Origin: Wolbachia endosymbiont (group A) of Anomoia purmunda
Lineage (GTDB): Bacteria > Pseudomonadota > Alphaproteobacteria > Rickettsiales > Anaplasmataceae
NCBI RefSeq assembly: GCF_947251545.1
Contig: NZ_OX366362.1
Coordinates: forward strand, 1,240,001-1,304,000
DNA: 64,000 nt
Direction of reading: 5' to 3'
Below, one piece after another: positions 24,654 through 34,155 of this stretch. Position numbers and translations under genes: made by a program. How positions within the stretch are numbered: position 1 is the first letter of the stretch; each line of letters opens with the position of its first letter. The notes beneath the pieces were generated by a model. It was not told the origin of the DNA, searched no databases, and saw only the letters and a program-made list of their open reading frames with translations.

Positions 24654-26184
24654 TAGTGATGGACATGAATTGTTAGATGAGCATAGGTTCATCGATAATG
24701 GTTACAGTGGATCAAATTTAGAACGTCCTGGCTTAGAGAGTTTACGTGATAGAGTAGCAGAAGGTAAGATTGATAAGATATACATTCATTCACCTGATCG
24801 GCTATCACGTAAATTTTCATATCAAATGATCTTACTCGAAGAGTTTAAAAAGGCTGGATCTGAAATAGTATTTTTGAATCATAAGTTTGATGATAATCCT
24901 GATTCCCATTTATTTCTACAGATTCAGGGAGCAATAGCAGAGTATGAACGTGCAAAGATTATGGAACGAAACCGTAGAGGTAAACTTCATGCGGCCAAAG
25001 CTGGGTGTATAAGTGTGATGGGTAGGGCGCCTTACGGTTATCGCTACATAGCAAAACATGTAGGTGAAGGAAGTGCTCAATTTGAGGTTGATGAAGAAGA
25101 GGCAAATATAGTGCGTAAAATATTTAGTCGGGTTGGCCAAGAAAGAGCAAGTATAGGAGAAGTTGTACATGAACTGAATAAGATACCGGTAATAACACGA
25201 ACAGGAAAAAGGTATTGGAAAAGGAGCACTATTTGGAACATGTTAAGAAATCCTGCTTATATAGGAAAAGCAGCTTATGGTAAAACTAGGACATGCTCAA
25301 AACCACAAGTAAAAAAGTCAAAAAAAGGAACTTGTGGTAAACTTAAAAGTGGTCGCTTTAACATTGATAAAGAGAACTGGACTTATATTCCAGTACCAAA
25401 AATAATCAATGAAAATTTATTTGATTCAGTGCAAACACAATTAGCTGAAAATAGACAAAGAGCAAGAGTACGGCAAAGAAGAGAAACATATTTATTACAA
25501 GGTTTAATGGTATGCCAACGTTGTCAATATACTTATTGTGGTACAAACCACGTTCATAAAAAGTCGACATATTATTACTATCGTTGCTCTGGTACAAACT
25601 CTAGCAAATTCAATGGCAATAAAATCTGCGATAATAAATCAATACGCACTGATGTATTAGATGGAGTTATATGGGAAGAAGTCAAGAGTATCTTGAAAGA
25701 GCCAGATAGGATTGCAAATGAATATCAACGTAGATTGTCAGAGAACAAAAAGCCTTTACATAATCAAACACGTGAAAAGCAAGAAAGTAAGCTAAGATTA
25801 AGTATCAAAAAATTTATTGATAGCTATGCCAAAGGGTTTATAAGCCAAGAAGAATTTGAACCAAGAATCACAACAATGAAACAACATTTGAAAGAAATTG
25901 AAGAAGAGAAAGAAAGAACGCTTGATCAAAAAAAACTACAACAAGAATTGATCCTTGTTACAGATAGCTTGAAAAACTTTTCCTCAAGTGTTGAATCAAA
26001 GCTTGATCAAGTAGATTGGCAGACTAAACAAAATATTATTAGAATGTTGATTCATCAAATTGAAATCAATCACAATCACTTGTATATAGTATTCCGCATA
26101 AAAAGTCTTGCAAATTTTGATCAAAATAGCCATAATAGAATTATGCAATGTTGTACTAGCAGTCAACGGTCAGTGAATACCTAA
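24556..26184 (+). CDS. Large serine recombinase (prophage integrase)
   Basis: A 542-residue serine integrase. N-terminal resolvase domain with catalytic Ser in 'YARVSSRQQ' (Ser11) and the 'PDRLSRKFSYQMILLEEF' motif; recombinase domain around residues 150-260 ('GRAPYGYRY', 'WNMLRNPAYIG'); zinc ribbon with Cys pairs 'VCQRCQYTYCG' and 'YRCSG', with a third Cys in 'KICDNKSI'; then a coiled coil near residues 405-470. A strong ribosome-binding site AAAGGAGG is upstream of ATG 24556. It would catalyse integration and, with a partner, excision. It lies at the right end of the prophage; acpS is the first chromosomal gene beyond it. Confidence 0.93.
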   Translation: MTTVSLYARVSSRQQAQENTIESQIVELERRISSDGHELLDEHRFIDNGYSGSNLERPGLESLRDRVAEGKIDKIYIHSPDRLSRKFSYQMILLEEFKKAGSEIVFLNHKFDDNPDSHLFLQIQGAIAEYERAKIMERNRRGKLHAAKAGCISVMGRAPYGYRYIAKHVGEGSAQFEVDEEEANIVRKIFSRVGQERASIGEVVHELNKIPVITRTGKRYWKRSTIWNMLRNPAYIGKAAYGKTRTCSKPQVKKSKKGTCGKLKSGRFNIDKENWTYIPVPKIINENLFDSVQTQLAENRQRARVRQRRETYLLQGLMVCQRCQYTYCGTNHVHKKSTYYYYRCSGTNSSKFNGNKICDNKSIRTDVLDGVIWEEVKSILKEPDRIANEYQRRLSENKKPLHNQTREKQESKLRLSIKKFIDSYAKGFISQEEFEPRITTMKQHLKEIEEEKERTLDQKKLQQELILVTDSLKNFSSSVESKLDQVDWQTKQNIIRMLIHQIEINHNHLYIVFRIKSLANFDQNSHNRIMQCCTSSQRSVNT

Positions 26185-26401
26185 ATTTGAGTAAAAGAAA
26201 TTTCACTACCGCTCACTAATCCGGCTAAAATTCAAGAATTTCAATGCTTTAGCTATTTTCAATAGAATTAAGTTTATTAATATAAATAACAAATTACTAT
26301 TCTTAAATTTGATCAGATTGATTGCAAAAAAACAAGATTTTCAATAGGTTGCTTATAATCCTAACTATAGTTAGCCTTTCATAAGTAGCGATGCAACAAA
26401 G

Positions 26402-26432
26402 CCATCCCAGTGTCGGCTACTCGGATGACATC
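26402..26432. repeat. Palindromic element in the integrase-acpS gap
   Basis: The gap 26185-26503 carries no gene I can see. It contains one interspersed palindromic element (CATCCCAGTGTCGGCTACTC, then GGATGACA) of the kind repeated elsewhere in the window. The prophage attachment site is expected in or near this gap, but the partner copy is outside the window, so it cannot be marked. Confidence 0.6.
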
Positions 26433-26503
26433 CTCCCTAGTGGAAATTGCTCTCAAATCACAATGTTCGTACAGTTGTTCATAGGATGACAAAAGAGTAA
26501 ACT

Positions 26504-26875
26504 TTATCTGTGTGAGCTATAGACACAAATTACAACAAATGCAGTAGCGTAATCTCCATCGTCACTCAGAGAAAGATGAATTTTGGAGATAAAATCCTTG
26601 CTAACGGTAAGATATGGCTTGCCTCTCACATCATTGTATATTTCTATATCTTTCATTATAATACCCTGACCACTACCTCGTGCTTTAACAAAAGCCTCCT
26701 TTGCCGCAAAGCGCTTAGCGAAATACCTTGATCGCATTTCTTGACTATTATACTTTCTACTTAGCTCTATTTCCTTTTCAGTGTAGATTCTATTGAGAAA
26801 TTTTTCCCCGTATTTTTGTAATATTCTCAATACTCTTGGTATATATACTATGTCAGTGCCGATACCACGTATCAT
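26504..26875 (-). CDS. acpS: Holo-[acyl-carrier-protein] synthase
   Basis: Transfers the 4'-phosphopantetheine arm of CoA onto acyl carrier protein, which activates fatty-acid synthesis. The 123-residue protein has the family magnesium-binding motifs: Asp8 in '[13 protein letters not shown]' and Glu in '[13 protein letters not shown]'. The trimeric type I AcpS size fits. It overlaps proS by 4 nt, so the two form an operon. Confidence 0.95.
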   Translation of the reverse strand: MIRGIGTDIVYIPRVLRILQKYGEKFLNRIYTEKEIELSRKYNSQEMRSRYFAKRFAAKEAFVKARGSGQGIIMKDIEIYNDVRGKPYLTVSKDFISKIHLSLSDDGDYATAFVVICVYSSHR

Positions 26876-28140
26876 TTTGTGCTAAAGTGATTTATTGCTT
26901 CCTCAATCTGCATTTCCTTTACCTCTCCAGTTGCTCTATTTTTTACTTCAGCTATCTTTTCATCTATTGCCTTTTTTCCGACAATTATTTGCCACGGCAA
27001 GCCTATCAGATCCATTCTAGAAAATTTTACTCCTACACTTCCTTCTGTATCATCGTAAAGCACTTCATCACTTTTCAAAGCTTTATATATTTTATCTGCA
27101 GCCTCCGTTACTTTCGTTTGTAAATTGATTAAACCAATTCTGAAAGGAGCCACCGATTCTGGCCAGATAATTCCTTTATCATCATGAAAAGCTTCTATTA
27201 TTGCACCAACAAGCCTTGAAACCCCAATGCCATACGAACCCATATGTATATTGACGTTTTTTCCATCTTGAGAAGTAACACTTGCCTTCATAGGCTTTGA
27301 ATATTTATCACCAAAATAAAAAATATGCCCTATTTCAATACCTTTACTAACATTTAACTGCTCTTGCGGCACAAGGCAAGTTTTAGGATCATGCATATCA
27401 TCTGCAACTGCGTATATACTCTTCAGATTTTCAATATCTTCTCTCTCTAGTAGTTCAGAAAATTTATTGTCATAATATAAAGTGCTCTCACCAGTGTTTG
27501 CCAATATATGAAACTCGTGGCTCAAATTTCCTCCAATTGGCCCCGTATCAGCTCGAACTCCAATTGGAGTAAGTCCCATGCGTTTGAAGATTTTTATGTA
27601 AGTTTTGTACATCAAATTATATGAATTCAGTGCACCTTCGTAATCCACATCAAAACTATACGCATCCTTCATCAAAAATTCCCTACCCCTCATAACACCA
27701 TAACGTGGTCTTACCTCATCACGGAATTTCCACTGGATATGATACAAACAAAGTGGCAAATCTTTGTAACTTTTTACCACATCTCTAATTAGATCAGTTG
27801 CCACCTCCTCATGAGTTGGACCGAAAAGCATGTCTTCCTCATGCCTATCCCTTATACGCAACATTTCCTTACCGTAATCATCGTAACGCCCTGATTCTCG
27901 CCAAAGATTTGTCGGTTGCACACAAGGCATTAACACTTCAATAGCGCCAGATTTGTCCATTTCATTTCTGATGATGTCTTCAATATTTTTAAGCACGCGC
28001 AGACCAAGTGGTAACCAGGAATAAATGCCAGATGCTACCTGTTTTACTAAACCTGCACGCAAAGAATATTGATGGGAGATAATTTTAGCATGAGCAGGCT
28101 TTTCCTTTAGAGTTGGTAGGTAATACTTGGATAAACGCAT
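26872..28140 (-). CDS. proS: Prolyl-tRNA synthetase (short, alphaproteobacterial type)
   Basis: Charges tRNA-Pro. The 422-residue protein has class II motif 2 ('[20 protein letters not shown]') and motif 3 ('[15 protein letters not shown]'), and a C-terminal anticodon-binding domain ('[14 protein letters not shown]'). It lacks the inserted editing domain between motifs 2 and 3, as in other Rickettsiales. The start is the ATG at 28140. A strong hairpin lies 9-42 nt upstream. acpS follows with a 4-nt overlap. Confidence 0.95.
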   Translation of the reverse strand: MRLSKYYLPTLKEKPAHAKIISHQYSLRAGLVKQVASGIYSWLPLGLRVLKNIEDIIRNEMDKSGAIEVLMPCVQPTNLWRESGRYDDYGKEMLRIRDRHEEDMLFGPTHEEVATDLIRDVVKSYKDLPLCLYHIQWKFRDEVRPRYGVMRGREFLMKDAYSFDVDYEGALNSYNLMYKTYIKIFKRMGLTPIGVRADTGPIGGNLSHEFHILANTGESTLYYDNKFSELLEREDIENLKSIYAVADDMHDPKTCLVPQEQLNVSKGIEIGHIFYFGDKYSKPMKASVTSQDGKNVNIHMGSYGIGVSRLVGAIIEAFHDDKGIIWPESVAPFRIGLINLQTKVTEAADKIYKALKSDEVLYDDTEGSVGVKFSRMDLIGLPWQIIVGKKAIDEKIAEVKNRATGEVKEMQIEEAINHFSTK

Positions 28141-28148
28141 ATAATAGA

Positions 28149-28182
28149 TCTGATTGTATTAAGTAATCTTAATACAATCAGA
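28149..28182. promoter_or_regulatory. Perfect 15-bp hairpin upstream of proS
   Basis: TCTGATTGTATTAAG (28149-28163), a TAAT loop, then the exact complement (28168-28182). It ends 9 nt before the proS ATG in the minus direction. It has no T-run after it in that direction, so it is not a standard terminator. It may be an operator, an mRNA leader hairpin or an insertion-sequence scar. Confidence 0.5.
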
Positions 28183-28281
28183 CCTATAGGTAAACTTATT
28201 TTGAAAAAGAAGGGAAGTGCGTGGTTGACCATTTCATAGAACCCGTGGTCCTAGTGCAACATTTTCCTTTTGGTATCACAA

Positions 28282-28358
28282 CGCTTTTCCACCAAACTGT
28301 GCTATGCGATCCTTAACAGACAGAGTAGATAAATCTCGCACCTCATTATCCACTGGGT
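28282..28358 (-). pseudogene. C-terminal gene fragment cut by IS3
   Basis: Minus-strand frame from the IS border: 'PVDNEVRDLSTLSVKDRIAQ' then 'FGGKAL' and stop (28282-28284). It reads like the end of a real protein whose body was displaced or deleted when the IS3 element inserted. Family unknown; only 25 codons. Confidence 0.35.
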
Positions 28359-28431
28359 TGACCTTACCCAGAAAAAGTGGAGAGAAAGAAAGGAGTTTTT
28401 TCGGGTAAAATAAAATTTTGGAGGATGAAAA

Positions 28432-28725
28432 ATGGTAAGAGAATATACAGCAGAATTCAAATTGGAAGCTGTTAAACTGGCAAATGAGCAAAGAAAGGCA
28501 GGTCAACCAGTTGCAAAAGTAGCAAGAGATCTAGGAATAAGGGATAGTGTATTAGGAAAATGGATGAAGAAATATAACGAAAAAAAGTCAGCGGCAAATG
28601 CATTTCCAGGTAGGGGTAGCGTGGCTCCTTACGACAAAGAGAGATTCGATTTACAGAAAGAGTTAGCAAGAGTAACAAGAGAAAGAGACATTTTAAAAAA
28701 AGCCCTGGCCAGTCAAAAAGAGTAA
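28432..28725 (+). CDS. IS3-family transposase OrfA (second copy)
   Basis: A 97-residue protein similar throughout to the OrfA at 7814-8113 ('REYTAEFKLEAVKL' against 'REYTIEFKLEAIKL'), with a three-residue insert (EQRKA region) and loss of 'GYF' near the end. Helix-turn-helix and coiled-coil parts are present. The ATG lies after GGAGGATGAAAA. OrfB is defective, so this protein cannot support transposition by itself. Confidence 0.8.
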   Translation: MVREYTAEFKLEAVKLANEQRKAGQPVAKVARDLGIRDSVLGKWMKKYNEKKSAANAFPGRGSVAPYDKERFDLQKELARVTRERDILKKALASQKE

Positions 28726-29520
28726 AATATTTTTTTATATAGCAAATACTATAAAGTGCAGGAATTATGTAGGGTTTTGAATGTATCTGCTAGTGGCTAC
28801 TATAAGTGGACTACAAGGAAAGTAAGCAGTAGAGAATTAGCAAATAAAAGCAGATATTCAAAAAAAGCTTCTAAATGTAGATATGGAGCTCCTAAAATTC
28901 ATGCTGAATTAAAGGCTTTGGGTAAAAGTTGCAACTTGAAAACAGTGCAAAGTATTATGCAGAAAAATAGTATTCAGGCTATATTGAGAAGAAAATTTAA
29001 AATTAAGAAACAACAAACGGACAGTAGAGTCGTAGCTTCCAATATATTAGACCAAAACTTTATTGTTGATCAACCAAATAAAGTATGGGTAACTGATATT
29101 ACTTATATAAAAACCAAAGAAGGATGGCTATATTTGGCAATAATAATCGATCTATACTCACGCATGGTAGTTGGCTGGTCAATGAGCAGTTCAATAAATA
29201 AACAATTGGTTATGGACTCTTTATTAATGGCCATTAATAGGTGTAAACCTGCCAAAAACCTACTATTACATAGTGATCAAGGTTCACAATATACTTCGCA
29301 AGGTTATCAATATCTCCTAGCCATAAAAAACATAGATGAGTCATAAAGGTTGTTGTTACGACAATTCTGTTGTAGAAAAGTTCTCTAAAAAGGGAGCTAC
29401 CAATCGACACTTCTAAGCACTCTAAACAGTATATTAGAACTGCTATATTTGAATATATAGAAATTTTTTATAACAAACAACGTCACTATTAACTATTGCA
29501 TTCCTGAGCATTTTATTCTC
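28726..29520 (+). pseudogene. IS3-family transposase OrfB, inactive
   Basis: An open stretch 28756-29346 holds the first two catalytic residues ('VWVTDITYIKT', 'LLHSDQGSQY'). The sequence before it is interrupted by a stop in the OrfB frame (TAG near 28740). After 29346 the frame shifts and the conserved 'NSPAESFF' of the intact copy reads 'NSVVEKFS' followed by scrambled codons, so the third catalytic region is lost. Confidence 0.88.
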
Positions 29521-29571
29521 TTTGTAAAAAACATTCCAAACTTTCTCTCCACTTTTTCTGGGTAAGGTCAG

Positions 29572-29763
29572 TGTATTCTTAGTGCACAAAGGTACAATTC
29601 TTATATAAAAATCTTCTTTGATAGGCTATATGATCAATACAAAAAACCATATAAAATTGCTTCTACTGCTGCCATGAGAAAATTACTTATTCTTGCTAAC
29701 TCTTTAGTAAGAGATGGTAGAGTGTTCACTGAGGAATATAGTCCTAATTCTACTTTTATCTAG
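29572..29763 (+). pseudogene. IS110-family transposase, C-terminal remnant
   Basis: A short open frame 'CILSAQRYNSYIKIFFDRLY', then 'KKPYKIASTAAMRKLLILAN', then 'SLVRDGRVF', ending with TAG at 29761-29763. The pattern 'KPxKIAxxAxMRKLLxxxN' is the C-terminal signature of IS110-family (DEDD) transposases. Everything upstream was removed where the IS3 element now ends. Confidence 0.75.
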
Positions 29764-29770
29764 TACTAGC

Positions 29771-29823
29771 GTAGCTGTGAATAAATACGTCCACACACAC
29801 TTTAAGTATTTATTCACAGCTAC
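29771..29823. repeat. Perfect 18-bp inverted repeat
   Basis: GTAGCTGTGAATAAATAC (29771-29788) and its exact complement (29806-29823) around a 17-nt spacer. It is too long to be chance. It lies between the IS110 remnant and the IS66 element and may be the joined ends of a deleted insertion sequence or a strong hairpin. Confidence 0.75.
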
Positions 29824-29871
29824 ATCAATTTTTCTATTGACTTTTAACACAACTGCTCCATCTAATGCTTA

Positions 29872-31330
29872 GTATCCGTTCAGCAGAGTGGTAGAATAAG
29901 GTAGACAAGGTGATCTAAAAAGATAATCATAGAGCAAAAGTGAGGTAATGTGGTAAACCTTTTAGAACTTTGCAAAAATTTACAGCAAAAAATAGAAAAG
30001 TTAGAAGCAAAAATAGAAAGGCTGGAAAGAGAGAATGAAAGTCTAAAGGCAGAGAACAAGGCTTTAAAGATAGAGAACGCTGAATTAAAGGAAAGGCTTG
30101 GTTTAAATTCAAAAAACTCATCCCTGCCCAGCTCAAAAGAGCTATACAAAATAAAAAAGGACAAGCCAAAAAGCGAAAGAAATATTGGTGGTCAGATCGG
30201 ACACAAAGGTAATTATCGCGCTAAAGTGGATGCAGATGAGGTGATAAAGATAGAGTTCTTGCGAATGCGGAGGGAAGATTGCAGTATGTGAAAAACCATA
30301 TATTCATCAGAAAGTTGATCTGCAGGAAATTAAGCCGTATGTAGTAGAGTATCAGCTAGAGCATGGCCGTTGTCGGAAGTGCGGAAAAAGAAGAAGCAGC
30401 AAATTACCAGAAGGTGTTACATCAGATACATTTGGTCCAAAAGTTAAATCGATAATTGCAGCACTCAGCGGATTTTACAAGAATTCAAAGCGCGAAGTGG
30501 CTAGCATTATAAATGATATTTTTAATTTGAATATAAGTGTTGGCAGCATATCAAACAGTGAACACAGAGTTGCATCGAAATGCGAAAAAACATATGAGCA
30601 AATCGAACAAGAGATAAGTAGAAGTAAAGTTTTACATATTGATGAAACGAGCCATTATAACAAAGGTAAACTCGCTTGGTGTTTGCAAGCAATACGGCAA
30701 GTTTTGTAAAATTGACAGAATCAAGAGGAATGAAGGTTTTACAAAATAGCAAGTTCTGCAATCGCAATAGCTTACGACAGGTATGCAGCATACAACTACT
30801 TTGCCGATAAAAACAGGCAAATCTGTTGGGCACATTTATCAAGAGATTTTGAAAGATTAGCACATAGTTGGAATATTGAAGTTAAAGTTCTGGGTTGTTA
30901 CTTGAGAAACGTGGCCACTGAATTATTTGCACTAAAAAAGGCCTTGCTAAAAAATGAGATAGATGTTTTTAGATTTACCAGACGTGCCAGAAAGTTGCGA
31001 AAATGTACAAGGTATTATTTGAAGGAAATATCTCGCTTACCTGAAGCAATTGGAGCTTCTCGAGTTGCAAAGAATATTTTGAAATCTGAAAGAATGATGT
31101 GGAAATTTTTAGATGAACCAGAAAATATTCCGCTGACAAATAACCATGCTGAACGGCAAATACGGCATTATGTCGTTTATCGCAAAAATTCATATTTTAC
31201 CCAATCGAAGCGGGGAAATGCATTCCTTGAACGGATAATTTCGTTATACTTAACATGGAAACAAATGGGTCTCAATCCTTTCCAAAACCTCTTATCTATC
31301 GTCTCTCACACCACTTAGCTGAACGGATAC
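29872..31330 (+). mobile_element. IS66-family element with broken transposase
   Basis: Bounded by perfect 13-bp inverted repeats GTATCCGTTCAGC (29872-29884) and its complement (31318-31330). The transposase starts at 29950 with a leucine-rich coiled coil ('LERENESLKAENKALKIENA') and the 'SKNSSLPSSK' linker. It then continues in other frames: zinc-finger region ('CEKPYIH', 'CRKCGKRRSS'), 'HIDETSHY' with the first Asp, 'ICWAHLSRDFERL', and the C-terminal 'IPLTNNHAERQIRHYV' (30902-31318) with the Glu. Frameshifts near 30280 and 30700 break it. No accessory genes are present. Confidence 0.9.
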
Positions 31331-31385
31331 AAATAGGTAGACAAGATAAACCAAAAAATCAAGAAGAAGTGAGTTTACAACAAAT

Positions 31386-31412
31386 GGTGTCGTTCCAGTC
31401 TGGAATCCAGCT
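31386..31412. repeat. Palindromic element copy
   Basis: GTGTCGTTCCAGTCTGGAAT then CCAGC; one of the interspersed palindromes, here diverged, next to the Rpn gene end. Confidence 0.5.
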
Positions 31413-31425
31413 TTTGAGTAACCGT

Positions 31426-32361
31426 TCACAGATTTCCACTTAATTCTTCAATCTCACTAATAGAAAGGCCAGTAAATTTGACAATAGTGTTAACATCAAC
31501 ATTATTAGCCAGCATTGCTTTTGCTACTTCAATTTTCCCTTCAATTTTCCCTTCAATTTTCCCTTCCTCTTTACCAATTTTGATGCCTCTTTCTTCACCA
31601 ATTTGGATGCCTTTTTCAGTAGCAAGGTCAAGTCTGTATTCAAGAATGGCTTCTTCCTTACGTAGATCCATTATTCTTTCTTCGTAAGCTACTAAATCTT
31701 TTTCATTCCAGCTAAACCTGTCTAATTCATCGTAGGCTAACTTTATTATTGGTGCTTTTTCTGCTATTTTCCTTAAGTCTTCTTCCGTAGTTTCATCTGC
31801 ATATTTGAAGAAAAATAACCAACGATCCACTATGCTTTCTAGCTGTTCTTCCTTATTCTTAGGAAATTTAGGTAGTTCAATAAATACAAATTGAAAATCT
31901 TTTAAGTCATGCTCATTGGTTTTCTCATCTCTTATAGTGTGGCTGGATATATAATCAAGCTTATCAGGAAATAAATTACAATTAGAGATAGCAATAAAGA
32001 AAATCTTCTTTAAATCAATGTACTTACCAGATTTATCAGCTTGCCTTGAGTAAGCCTTAGCAGCATATAGTTGAGCTCGTTTTTCGAAGCCTTTATCGCG
32101 AGTAAGCTGCATTTCAATCACATACCTAGCCCCACTAGAATCCCTGCAAAGAACATCAACTATACTTTGCTTATCAGATGCAATTTCAGGATCCATTATA
32201 GTACTGAGGAATTCCACTTCTTGTATAGTATTTATCTCGGTAAATCCTAAAATATCATTCAAAAAATGTATGAGAATATTCTTATTTTTTTCAGTGCCAA
32301 ATATTTTTTTGAAGGTCAAATCCAGCTTAGGGTCGAGAAACTTAGATAAAGCCATAGCCAA
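31426..32361 (-). CDS. Rpn-family PD-(D/E)XK nuclease/putative transposase
   Basis: A 311-residue member of the recombination-promoting nuclease family, common in multiple copies in Wolbachia. The N-terminal 'ALSKFLDPKLDLTFKKIFG' is the family signature. Catalytic-site pattern: Asp in 'SIVDVLCRDSSG' and 'YVIEMQL' (E-x-Q variant). The C-terminal part is charged and helical and contains a repeated EGKIEGKIEGKIE produced by a 12-bp tandem repeat (31529-31565). It appears intact. Possible roles are DNA cleavage and gene-conversion-like mobility. Confidence 0.88.
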   Translation of the reverse strand: MAMALSKFLDPKLDLTFKKIFGTEKNKNILIHFLNDILGFTEINTIQEVEFLSTIMDPEIASDKQSIVDVLCRDSSGARYVIEMQLTRDKGFEKRAQLYAAKAYSRQADKSGKYIDLKKIFFIAISNCNLFPDKLDYISSHTIRDEKTNEHDLKDFQFVFIELPKFPKNKEEQLESIVDRWLFFFKYADETTEEDLRKIAEKAPIIKLAYDELDRFSWNEKDLVAYEERIMDLRKEEAILEYRLDLATEKGIQIGEERGIKIGKEEGKIEGKIEGKIEVAKAMLANNVDVNTIVKFTGLSISEIEELSGNL

Positions 32362-32654
32362 AGTGCTTAAAAATATTAATAATTATACACTATTATTAAC
32401 AATTATTCAACCATATTTTTGAAGATAGCTAGTTTCTGTATTTACTTTAAATTGAAGGAAGCTCAAATGAAAGATCGTGTTTTGCTAAAAATCACAGAAT
32501 GCAGTCTAACAGTGAACGGTTACGCTTTTGATCGAAAATGTTGTATAGTGCACAATCAATTTTTCTGGATCCAAGTAGTCAAGGCACTGCCTTTGTGTTT
32601 GAGGCAAAATCGGCTATAACACTTAACATACTGCCTTTGCAAACAAATTTCGTA

Positions 32655-32690
32655 CAGTTATGTGTCAGCTACTTGCATGACACCATTGCC
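32655..32690. repeat. Palindromic remnant in the Rpn-nuoD gap
   Basis: The gap 32362-32707 holds no convincing gene. It includes a degraded palindrome (GTGTCAGCTACTTGCATGAC) and a 'CCTAAACGGATACC' string resembling IS66 ends. Confidence 0.45.
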
Positions 32691-32707
32691 TAAACGGATA
32701 CCAATAA

Positions 32708-33880
32708 TTACCTATCAATCTCACCAAAAACTATATCGAGTGAGCCAATAATTGCTGCAACGTCAGCAAGCATGTGTCCTTTTGCCATAAAGTCTAAGGC
32801 TTGTAAATGCGCAAAGCCAGGTGCTCTTATTCGGCACCTATAAGGTCTATTGGTACCATCTGAAACTATATACACTCCAAACTCACCTTTTGGTGCCTCA
32901 ACAACTGCGTAAGCCTCACCTTCTGGTACGTGATATCCTTCTGAATAGAGCTTAAAATGGTGAATCAGAGCTTCCATAGATTTTTTCATCTCTGCTCTTG
33001 GCGGTGGGGAAATTTTTCTATCTTCAGTTTTTATTGGCCCTTCAGGCATTTTCTCTATGCACTGCTTCACCAAGCTGATAGATTGCCTAATCTCTGCCAT
33101 TCTAACTAGATAACGGTCATAACAGTCGCCATTTTGTCCGATCGGTATATCAAAATCTAGTTGATCATATATCTCATATGGCTGGCTTTTTCGCAAATCC
33201 CAAGCAAGCCCAGCAGCGCGCAACATTGGGCCACTAAAGCCCCAATCAAGTGCCTGTTTAATTGATGTTTCACTAATTCCTACAGTGCGTTGCTTCCATA
33301 TCCTATTTTCTGTTAAAAGTTCATCAACATCGTCTATATATTTTGGAAATTGCTCTATAAACTTTGCAATATCCTCAATCAAACCTTCTGGAACATCTGC
33401 TGCAATTCCACCTGGCCTGATGTAAGCTGCGTGAAACCTTGCACCTGAAGCTCTTTCGTAAAATTCCAGTATTTTTTCTCTTTCTTCAAAGAGCCATAAA
33501 AGAGGGGTCATTGCTCCAACATCAAGCGCTTGAGAAGAAACGTTCAGTAAATGATTTAGTATTCTCGTCAGTTCACAAAACAAGACACGTAAATATTTTG
33601 CCCTAATTGGCACTTCACATTGCAACAATTTCTCCACACAAAGTGAATATGCATGCTCTTGTGACATTGGCGATACATAATCAAGGCGATCAAAATAAGG
33701 CAAAGCTTGAAGATACGTTTTATGTTCTATTAATTTTTCAGTGCCACGGTGCAAAAGCCCAATATGAGGGTCAGCTCTTTCAATCACTTCGCCATCCATC
33801 TCCAAAACAAGACGCAACACTCCATGTGCAGCTGGGTGCTGGGGTCCAAAATTTAACATCATTGTCTTTAGATCGGGCAT
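32708..33880 (-). CDS. nuoD: NADH-quinone oxidoreductase subunit D
   Basis: A peripheral-arm subunit of respiratory complex I that forms part of the quinone site. The 390-residue length matches. Signatures: '[20 protein letters not shown]' at the start, '[11 protein letters not shown]', '[19 protein letters not shown]', and the C-terminal '[20 protein letters not shown]' ending in DR. It stands alone here, with other nuo genes elsewhere, as is usual in Rickettsiales. Confidence 0.97.
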   Translation of the reverse strand: MPDLKTMMLNFGPQHPAAHGVLRLVLEMDGEVIERADPHIGLLHRGTEKLIEHKTYLQALPYFDRLDYVSPMSQEHAYSLCVEKLLQCEVPIRAKYLRVLFCELTRILNHLLNVSSQALDVGAMTPLLWLFEEREKILEFYERASGARFHAAYIRPGGIAADVPEGLIEDIAKFIEQFPKYIDDVDELLTENRIWKQRTVGISETSIKQALDWGFSGPMLRAAGLAWDLRKSQPYEIYDQLDFDIPIGQNGDCYDRYLVRMAEIRQSISLVKQCIEKMPEGPIKTEDRKISPPPRAEMKKSMEALIHHFKLYSEGYHVPEGEAYAVVEAPKGEFGVYIVSDGTNRPYRCRIRAPGFAHLQALDFMAKGHMLADVAAIIGSLDIVFGEIDR

Positions 33881-34155
33881 GTCCAGTAGTTTAAGATATT
33901 AAAATTGTATAGGCTAAAGTGCGCTCAAAGTCAATAGACTTCTTGCATAGGCTACAATTGTCATTCAATAGAAACAAAAACTTTTACAATGGCTAATAAG
34001 TGTTGGTAAAACTAAGTCACTTTAGCTATAGAATGACAAAAAAGGTTTGCATTAGCCAAATTTTTAGTTGAAGTAGCATAAGAGGTTAAAGGAAAAGCTT
34101 TGTGTTAATGGGTTTATTTCAGGTATAGTATAGATAATACCACAATACTTATAAA

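Larger units (their letters stand above)
28359..29570 (+). mobile_element. IS3-family element, degraded second copy
   Basis: Same terminal repeat as the element at 7735-9011: TGACCTTACCCAGAAAAAGT from 28359 and its complement ending at 29570. OrfA is open, but OrfB is broken in at least two places, and the element is shorter (1212 bp). Relative to the intact copy, bases are missing just after orfA and the 3' end is eroded. Confidence 0.92.

Noticed and set aside
26080-26110. A fifth TTG-N-TGTATA element near the integrase end
   Set aside because: Spacing is 15, it lies in coding sequence and has no gene start behind it.
32419-32619. 66-codon frame between the Rpn gene and nuoD
   Set aside because: No family pattern, weak start, and it runs into palindromic remnant sequence.
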